Assembly: GCA_963922205.1 (NCBI GenBank)
Contig: CAWUHX010000171.1
Location: 248,001-312,000, forward strand
Length of the DNA stretch: 64,000 nt
Reading direction: 5' to 3'
Origin: Romanomermis culicivorax
Lineage: Eukaryota; Nematoda; Enoplea; Mermithida; Mermithidae
Part shown: positions 57,205 to 64,000 of the stretch, piece after piece
Position numbering within the stretch: the stretch's first letter is position 1
How the letters are laid out: each line of letters starts with the position of its first letter
The notes under the pieces: model-generated
What the model was told of the DNA's origin: nothing
The model's input: only the letters and a program-made list of their open reading frames with translations
The model's database searches: none
Translations under genes and position numbers: made by a program

Positions 57205-57860
57205 TAGGAAATCATTATAAATATAATTGGGAGATGAAATAATAACTTATGTATATGTGATTTATCAAAAAATCGCCTCTTGGGAAGAAAAACATTATGT
57301 TCTTAAAATTCTGCCTCTTCATGCTCTCCTTTCCTTTTCCCCGCTTCTGTGTTGGGTCTTCTGTGCGGGTATAGTTACCCAAGCTGTGGCATACTTTCCT
57401 GCTATGGGTTGAGACATGTGAGGTCTGTTGACGTGGATCAGGAGTGATACTTGGTTTCAAACTTGTAGTTTATAGTCTAATGGGATTAATAATACTAAAG
57501 CCACATTCAGCATCAGGACTTTCAATTGGAAGCACTGTTCCAAGCCTAATCAGTGATGGGATAAGCCCATACTGCTGAAGATGCTGGTTGAAATAATATT
57601 TCAAGACGTATGTTGTGCCTGATTCTTGAAATTTGCAGGAATAAGTTGGCATAGCAGTCTTCAAAGTGTGACATTTCTGTACATATAATTAGTGCATCAA
57701 AGTTGCATGATTGGGAGCTGGAAAATGGAGTTGAAATAGTAGTTTGACTGTAAAAAGCATAAAGTAGGGGCTTTATTCATTTTTGTAAGTTCCATGTGGT
57801 TGCAGTACTACAACTCCCCCTCCTTCGCAAAAAGTTGGGAGCAAAAAAAAAGGTCACGGC
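57205..57860. other. Unique sequence after the duplication
   Basis: Contains the hAT C-terminal fragment on the minus strand (57470-57664). The short frame 57215-57460 (minus) has no motif. Confidence 0.4.
57470..57664 (-). pseudogene. hAT-type C-terminal domain fragment
   Basis: The frame reads YYFNQHLQQYGLIPSLIRLG, then TVLPIESPDAECGFSIINPI, and stops. VLPIxSxxAExGFSxxNxI matches the C-terminal motif of hAT-derived proteins (usually ERGFS.lN.I). The flanking parts of a transposase were not found, so this is an isolated piece. Confidence 0.6.
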
Positions 57861-58983
57861 CAGGGTTTTTTTTTTGACCTATGAGTCACAAGCCAAGTGG
57901 CTTGTTGACCTAAAATTTTACAAGCCATTCCAAATTTTTACAAGCCAATTTTATAATATCAGTATACGTGAATAAATTCCAATGCTAGGTTATTTTTTAA
58001 AGAAATGTATATATTGAGCATCATGGCAATCGATCAGAAAAGGGATGTCATTCGACATTTATTAAATAACATTTTAGAGCCGTTGATTCATTAAAATTCA
58101 GGAAACTTTTGAAATTTTTGAGTTTGATCGAAGTCGAATCTACAAGCATTGTGGAACAAATTTTCGAGCAAACTATCCAAGAACATAATGACTTTGAATT
58201 ACATGAGAAATCGACAGTTAAATCGTCCATAATGACAAGTGAGAGCCCAAAAAGCTTTTAATCTTTCCTGCCTGAAACGCCGGAAAATTTTTTGGGTATT
58301 GACATTCTGCGATGTTGGAAAATAAATTTTCCAAACACTTATTTGAAGAATTAGATTCGAATTTTCTGTTCAAAAAACGTAATTTCTAGAATTTTATGTT
58401 TGAAAAATTTTAAAACCATTAATTCATTCTCACACTCTCATGAACTTGGCCGAAAAGATATGAGTAAGAAGAGTAGAAATTTCTGAAAACTACTTCCACG
58501 AAGCTTTTGAATTGATTTTACGTTAAGAAAGGAATGATCGCTTCAAAAAATTTACAGACTTGACGTATTGATCTTTCTCAAAAAATGTGTCAAGGGAAAA
58601 ATGTGAATCAAAAAATCAAATCAAAAATATCAAGATGAAATATTGAAGATTACTAATTAAAACATGAGATAATACGTTTAAGATGATTAAAACTATTAAG
58701 GATTAAATGATAAGTGAAGGCAGACATGTTAGAAGCGGCGCCTGAGCTAGGAAATAAATAATAATGCTTATTTAAGTTATAACCGGCGCGAAGCGCCGGA
58801 AAATTTTGAGATTATGACCTTCTAAAATGCACCAAAATGCATCTTTTCTGTATCCGATATGATCAAACACATGACTCAAAAAATTCTGACAAGCCATTTT
58901 GGCTTGTTGGACAAAAATTCTACAAGCCATTTTGTCAGTCCAACAAGCCATGGCTTGTAAAATGCTAAAAAAAAAAAACTATG
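57861..58983 (+). mobile_element. Element R1 (CAGGG + T-run ends, ACAAGCCA words)
   Basis: It starts CAGGGTTTTTTTTTTGACC and ends AAAAAAAACTATG. GTCACGGC is duplicated exactly (57853-57860, 58984-58991). Many ACAAGCCA / TGGCTTGT words lie near both ends. The core 58060-58850 matches X. The hairpin at 58783 lies 201 bp from the right end, and a worn one (CCTGAAACGCCGG) is at 58272. Non-coding, 1123 bp. Confidence 0.95.
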
Positions 58984-58991
58984 GTCACGGC

Positions 58992-60231
58992 ATATTTCAA
59001 GTACTACCATTAAAATTTACGATTTTACCCGTACCTAAATTTTCTACCTTGGGGACCTCTGGTTCCTGCCATGGTGGGAAATCCTCAAAAAAATTTACTG
59101 TAAAGTGTAAATGAGATAGAGATTGTATTTTTTAGGGAAATATACTAATGCCTCAAATAATGCAAAAGATATCAGTTTCTTTCTCGAATGTAATCCGACT
59201 CGAAGTAAGCCAAAATTTTGTGCTGAGTCTTGTGTGTAAATTTATAGATTTTATGATCTTGCTTGGTTCGAGCAATTTTAGGACATAGAATCAGAAAAGG
59301 AAGGAATATCAAACGTAAATTTGGCCACATTTTTTATCAAAAAACAAAATGTGAAAAATTTCATTTTCAAACATTACACATTTTTTGAATGAAGTTTATG
59401 CAAATTTGACCGTATAGATTATTTGCAACATTAGCAGGGATTCATTGAGGATGATACAAACATTTGGAAGTGACACTACCCTGACACATTTCATATTGTA
59501 CAGCAAGTGTGAAGTCATTTTTTGCTCGAACTTTTTCAAATGGGCTGTTTGGCAGTTGGGATGTCTTGATTTTAAAAAGCAAGGCTCTTCTTCCTACATG
59601 AATTCATTTCAAGCATGCAGCAGATGAAATTTTTGTAGTAAAGTTTATTTGATCAGGGTTTCAATAGCTTCTGTTATAGTGCAAATGGCTGATTTCTCGA
59701 TCTTAATTCTAGGTTTGAAATTTGAATAGTGATCACTTCATCCCACAGATATTTCCTGAATTATATCTAATTTTAGTCTCAAATTTAGATCCCTACATGA
59801 GATTATTAGTTTAAAGTGCCTTCTTTTTTTGCTCTGAAGTCTCCATCATTGGGCCTTCAGAGTTGAGTTTCTGTTTTTAAATTTACAAGACATATACTGC
59901 TTGTTCAATGTAAACTTTCTTCACAGGAATTTTAATTTCATAGTAAATTTTTTCGAGGTTGAGAGAATTGCATCCCTGGTCAACAAAAAAGAAAAAGATC
60001 ATAAAGCCGAGTAAGATTCTTTTATGAAAAATACTGCAGAATGATTGTTGGATTACAGTATGAATACTGCAGAGATTATTTTTTACATTAAAAGTTACAA
60101 TTTGAGTGCATAATTTGTAGATTTTAAGATGCTTATTTCCAAAAAAAGAATTCATTCTCTAAAATACTCAAAATTAAAAAAATGGCAGCCAATGTTGTGT
60201 CCTGGTTTTGACTTTGTTTAGTTTCCTAATC
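58992..60231. other. AT-rich stretch, D-like patch, no gene supported
   Basis: 58990-59065 resembles the right half of element D (TTTTACCCGTACCTAAATTT..CTTGGGGACC). Short open frames at 59445-59627 and 59883-60155 lack motifs. Confidence 0.4.
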
Positions 60232-60478
60232 TACTGCACCAGGCTTTTTTTAGTGATTTTAGGGGCCCTTAAAAGGCCACTAAAAATTTGGAAATGGCTC
60301 CTGAAATTTTATTTCTAAGAGCCATTTTGGCTCCTAAAACTTCGACTTATTCATATACATTATGGTGAATTGTAGTTATTTTCATTCAATTTTAGATTTA
60401 AAGTGTTTTAGAGGTTCTAAAATCATAAAACATCGAAAATTTTCTGGTGCTTGGTGGCGGATCTCATTATATAATTTT

Positions 60479-62761
60479 TAGGGTTGTCCCGGGGCAGACA
60501 TTTTAGCCGGGGCCGGGGCAGCTGCCCCGGTGCTGGGGCCGGGGCAGACATATAACATATTAACATATACGTCACTAGTGGTACCATACTTCATGTATCA
60601 CATCGAAAAATTTTCAAGGTGATTCTTTTTCTTTTTATTTCATGTCAGCTATGATACTGCATTGGTTGATAGGTTAGATAGGGTCTGATGCAGACAAAAA
60701 AATTAAACTTTTCAAGATAATTGTCATTACTAAAACATAGGAAATTCATTCTTTTCCCGAAGAAACTGCATTGCATACATGAACTTGTATCAATTCATCT
60801 GCATGGTTTTTTAGCATGGTGCTATCGATAGTAATCACTGTTTATTAGCATAGGTAATCATAATAATAAACAGTCTTTTCAGATCAATGAAACCACGAGA
60901 ATTAAGGTTGTGAAAAATTGAGCAGCAACTTTCAATCTTTTTGTCAAAAATTTTTCAAATTTCAATATTCTAGAATGCAGGAAAATGTATCTTGCTCAAC
61001 ATCTTTAATACAAAAATTATGCATGCACCCGATAGTTTAGATTCCCCAAACAGATGGAATATCTGTCATTTTTCTGCTGCAAAACAGTAAAATATTCAAA
61101 CACTACAAAAGAATCGAGAAAAATCTTGATTTTTTCAACCAGGGTTTTTTTTTTGACCTACGAGTCACAAGCCAAGTGGCTTGTTGACCTAGAATTTTAC
61201 AAGCCATTCCAAATTTTTACAAGCCGATTTTATAATATCAGTATACGTGAATAAATTCCAATGCTAGGTTATTTTTTAAAGAAATGTATATATTGAGCAT
61301 CATGGCAATCGATCAGAAAAGAGATGTCATTCAGCATTTATTAAATAACATTTTAGAGCCGTCAATTCATCAAAATTCATTAAACTTTTGAAATTTTTGA
61401 GTTTGATCGAAGTTGAATCTACAAGCATTGTGGAACAAATTTTTGAGCAAATTATCCAAGACCATAATGACTTTGAATTACATGAGAAATCGGCAGTTAA
61501 ATTGTCTATGATGACAAGTGAGAGCTCAAAAAGCTTTTAATCTTTCCTGCCTGAAACGCCAGAAAATTTTTTGGATACTGACATTCTGCGATGTTGGAAA
61601 ATCAATTTTCCAAACACTTATTTGAAGAATTAGATTCGAATTTTCTGTTCAAAAGTCATAATTTCTATAATTTTATGTTTGAAAAATTTTAAAACCATTA
61701 ATTTATTCTCACACTCTCATGAACTTGGCCGAAAAGATATGAGTAAGAAGAGTAGAAATTTCCGAAAACTACTTACACGAAGCTTTTGAATTGATTTTAC
61801 ATTAAGAAATGGATAATCCCTTCAAAAAGTTTACAGACTTGACATATTGATCTTTCTCAAAAAATGTGTCAAGGGAAAAATGTGAATCAAAAAATGAAAT
61901 CAAAAATATCAAGATGAAATATTGAAGATTACTAATTAAAACATGAGATAATACATTTAAGATGATTAAAACTATTAAAGATTAAATGATAAGTGAAGGC
62001 AGACTTGTTAGAAGCGGCGCCTGAGCTAGGAAATAAATAATAATGCTTATTTAAATTATAACCGGCGCGTAGCGCCGGAAATTTTTGAGATTTTGACCTT
62101 CTAAAAATCACCAAAATGCATCTTTTCAGTATCCTATATGATCAAACACATGACTCAAAAAATTCTGACAAGCCATTTTGGCTTGTTGGAGAAAAATTCT
62201 ACAAGCCATTTTGTTAGTCCAATAAGCCATGGCTTGTAAAATGCTAAAAAAACTATGTTTTCAACTATGTCAAGAAACAATACAAAACTCGAGAAGAAAG
62301 TTGGAGATATCACAAAATTGTGGTGAAAAATTAAAAATCACTATTTTCCCAAATAACAACTTTGTCAACATCCTCATTCTCTTTGTCACTTTTGCATAGT
62401 GAATGACTGTGGCTCAAATCTGAATTCCCTTCAGCTCTAACTTCTTTGACACTACTTAGGTAATTTGAAAACATGTTTTGACATGTATGCTGAAGTTTAG
62501 ACAAATCAGTAATAATGAATAGCTAATATAATCATACCTTTTCTGGAAAAATCAATTGAAGTTGAAGTGCAGTTCCGGATATAATGAAAACTTACTGTCA
62601 AACTAACTACTGAATATTTACTTGTCACAGTCTAAACTTCAATTTTATTGTAAATCAAGCTTGTTATACTATCAAAAATTCTAATTTTTTGTAGTCTTGC
62701 CCCGAACCGGGGCAACCCTAGCCCCGGCCCGGGGCCGGGGCCGGGACCTGGGACAACCCTA
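60479..62761. mobile_element. Element Q, nested in P (TAGGGTTGTCC ends)
   Basis: TAGGGTTGTCCCGGG ... CCTGGGACAACCCTA. ATAATTTT is duplicated exactly (60471-60478, 62762-62769). GC-rich blocks of GGGGCCGGGGC type lie inside both ends. 2283 bp including R2. No transposase seen. Confidence 0.94.
61140..62257 (+). mobile_element. Element R2, nested in Q
   Basis: Closely matches R1. TTTTCAAC is duplicated exactly (61132-61139, 62258-62265). Hairpin at 62062 (CCGGCGCGTAGCGCCGG), 196 bp from the right end. It carries the same ACAAGCCA words and X-like core. Confidence 0.95.
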
Positions 62762-63571
62762 ATAATTTTTCAAATTACTCTATACACTGTTTTTCTACAA
62801 ATCAAATTTTCTGGGGGAAAAATTCTCGACAAAGGGAAAAAATATGAGGGTCCGCTTTGCATTGAAAAGATAAATTTTGGTGCCTTTAAGAGATCAAAAT
62901 GTCAATTTTTATAACTATTATTTCAAATATGGAGCAGAATTTAAATGATCATAATGGAGGTGATTTTCATAAATTTCAAGTTTAATTTGAATTTGTCAAA
63001 CTTATGACAGTAAAAAGTTATCCTTAAATTCTTTTTCTACCATTTTAAATTGACAAAATCTAAAAAGAATTTCGTTGCATAGTGCCAGAAAGATATACAG
63101 AAAACAAGAGAACAATAAGAACAGGATCTGCATTTTCAAAACCCTATACTTTTGAGTCAGAAGGAAATAAAATCAAGTGTTACCTTGGAAGAAGGTTTGT
63201 GCAAAAATAAACAAAATATTGTATATTTTGCATAAAAATTTTCTTTGCACAAAGATTTCTCAGCGATCATTGTAAATGTAGAAAGAAGCCTGTAACTGGA
63301 AACGGGGGTTGGAAGTCAAATATTGAGCAGTAATTTTTTTCTAACTCGCATTAACTGATTAAATATCTATATAATTCAATTATACAGTAGGTTCTATAGT
63401 GTGTTACATGCCTATTTTTTGATATTCTTCAATTAAAAATTTTTGGCTTCCAAAATTTCAATTCAGCTCCTAAAAATTCAGGCCTAGGAGCCATTTGGCT
63501 CCTGGTTTTCAAATCAAAAAAGCCTGTACTGCACCTTCACACTATTACAGTAAACCTACATTTTTGCACAG

Positions 63572-63761
63572 CTATCGATTGGACTTCGTGTACAATGCAA
63601 AAAAATTCTCGATCAACACTGCGACCAAAGATTATTTGATAGGTTGGCCGATCAAGCATTGCAAAGACCAGGCTAATGTCAAGCTGATAATGAAGCATTT
63701 CAATGATGGCACCATAGAAGTATTGCTTGTAGCCCAATGGGATATTGATGAAGGCGATTAA
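63572..63761 (+). CDS. Possible 3' exon of an unknown host gene
   Basis: After TTTTTGCACAG an open frame reads YRLDFVYNAKKFSINTATKD and then YLIGWPIKHCKDQANVK.., ending WDIDEGD before TAA. Codon use is more varied than in the surrounding AT-rich DNA, which suggests real coding sequence. Element P lies just upstream (end 63526), possibly in the preceding intron. No upstream exon or domain was recognised. The last TAA precedes only AT-rich sequence. Confidence 0.45.
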
Positions 63762-63869
63762 TAACTGTTTGCTTATAGCTATAAATATGACAAAAATTGT
63801 CGCAAATAACTACCCTTGCAAAAAGTAAGTTGTTGAATTTTTTATGAGTCTCACTGTAAGTGGTTTACT

Positions 63870-63950
63870 GTAGCTTTATTCTGGAGACAAGTATGTTTAA
63901 AGTTTTTTATCAGACAGTTTACAGTAATTGCATTCTATGGAAAATTATGT
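63870..63950 (+). repeat. Short dispersed repeat, inverse copy at 27738-27815
   Basis: GGAGACAAGTATGTTTAAAG ... ACAGTAATTGCATTCTATGG. See the entry at 27738. Kind unknown. Confidence 0.6.
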
Positions 63951-64000
63951 TTCCAATTTTTATGTAATATAATACTCTAAGACAATTTTGTAGAAAACTA

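Larger units (their letters stand above)
60240..63526. mobile_element. Element P, outermost of a three-level nest
   Basis: CAGGCTTTTTTTAGTG ... AAAAAAGCCTG ends. TACTGCAC is duplicated exactly (60232-60239, 63527-63534). Subterminal words are GGAGCC/GGCTCC (AGGAGCCATTTGGCTCC at the right). Without the nested Q it is about 1.0 kb and non-coding. Confidence 0.93.

Overview
ORGANISM AND CHARACTER. This is AT-rich eukaryotic DNA, almost certainly from a small invertebrate animal. It has spliceosomal introns with GT..AG borders, BED-finger and FLYWCH-like transposases, and a very high density of short cut-and-paste DNA transposons. No rRNA, confident tRNA, CRISPR array or bacterial operon is visible, and I recognise no intact host gene. 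Nearly everything I can name is a transposon or a transposon relic. A contig end at 46762-46787 carries what I recall as the amplification adapter used in ultra-low-input long-read libraries, which fits a minute animal.

LAYOUT. 1-3.3 kb: a 353-bp tandem repeat, one small G-run MITE and a relative of a second MITE. 3.3-8.5 kb (minus): a multi-exon, decaying gene of an RNase-H-like, transposase-like family that I cannot name. 10-16.7 kb: decayed and intact non-autonomous elements (families X, C-like, mariner-type M, S). 19.1-22.3 kb: a Mutator-like element (MULE) with long inverted repeats and a FLYWCH/DDE transposase on the minus strand. 22.4-24.5 kb: a BED/hAT transposase gene split by a 953-bp element with an 8-bp target duplication. 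27-32 kb: two paralogous gene fragments of unknown kind, between which lies a shrunken hAT element (28349-29943) whose very last TA received a mariner-type MITE. 35.5-46.8 kb and 46.9-57.2 kb: the same roughly 11 kb twice, on either side of a 100-N gap. This is most simply two overlapping, unmerged haplotype contigs. 57.2-64 kb: a hAT C-terminal fragment, element R1, and a three-deep nest P > Q > R2 beside a possible host exon.

MAIN RESULT. Many elements here end in terminal inverted repeats of the form CAnnG + T-run (X, Y, Z, R, P) or TAGGG (S, Q, U), and most are flanked by 8-bp target duplications that can be read directly, so they behave as hAT-like non-autonomous transposons. Several families (X, Y, Z, R, and element T) carry the same GC-rich GAA-loop hairpin motif (CCGGCGCGAAGCGCCGG and variants) followed by AAAATTTT. 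In X, Y, Z and R it lies about 175-200 bp from one end. Outside that motif each family has its own palindromic subterminal word (CCCCAAATGGGG in X, TTGTGCCAATTGGCACAA in Z, ACAAGCCA/TGGCTTGT in R, GGAGCC/GGCTCC in P). X and R also share an internal core of about 800 bp. The set looks modular: a shared core and hairpin with exchangeable terminal codes.

The two contig copies give a filled and an empty site for element X (35605-36631 against a single GCACGGAC at 46980-46987), so X differs between the two copies and is probably heterozygous and young. Nesting order gives relative ages: Z1 is oldest, then Y, X' and C; B lies inside X'; X is the youngest.
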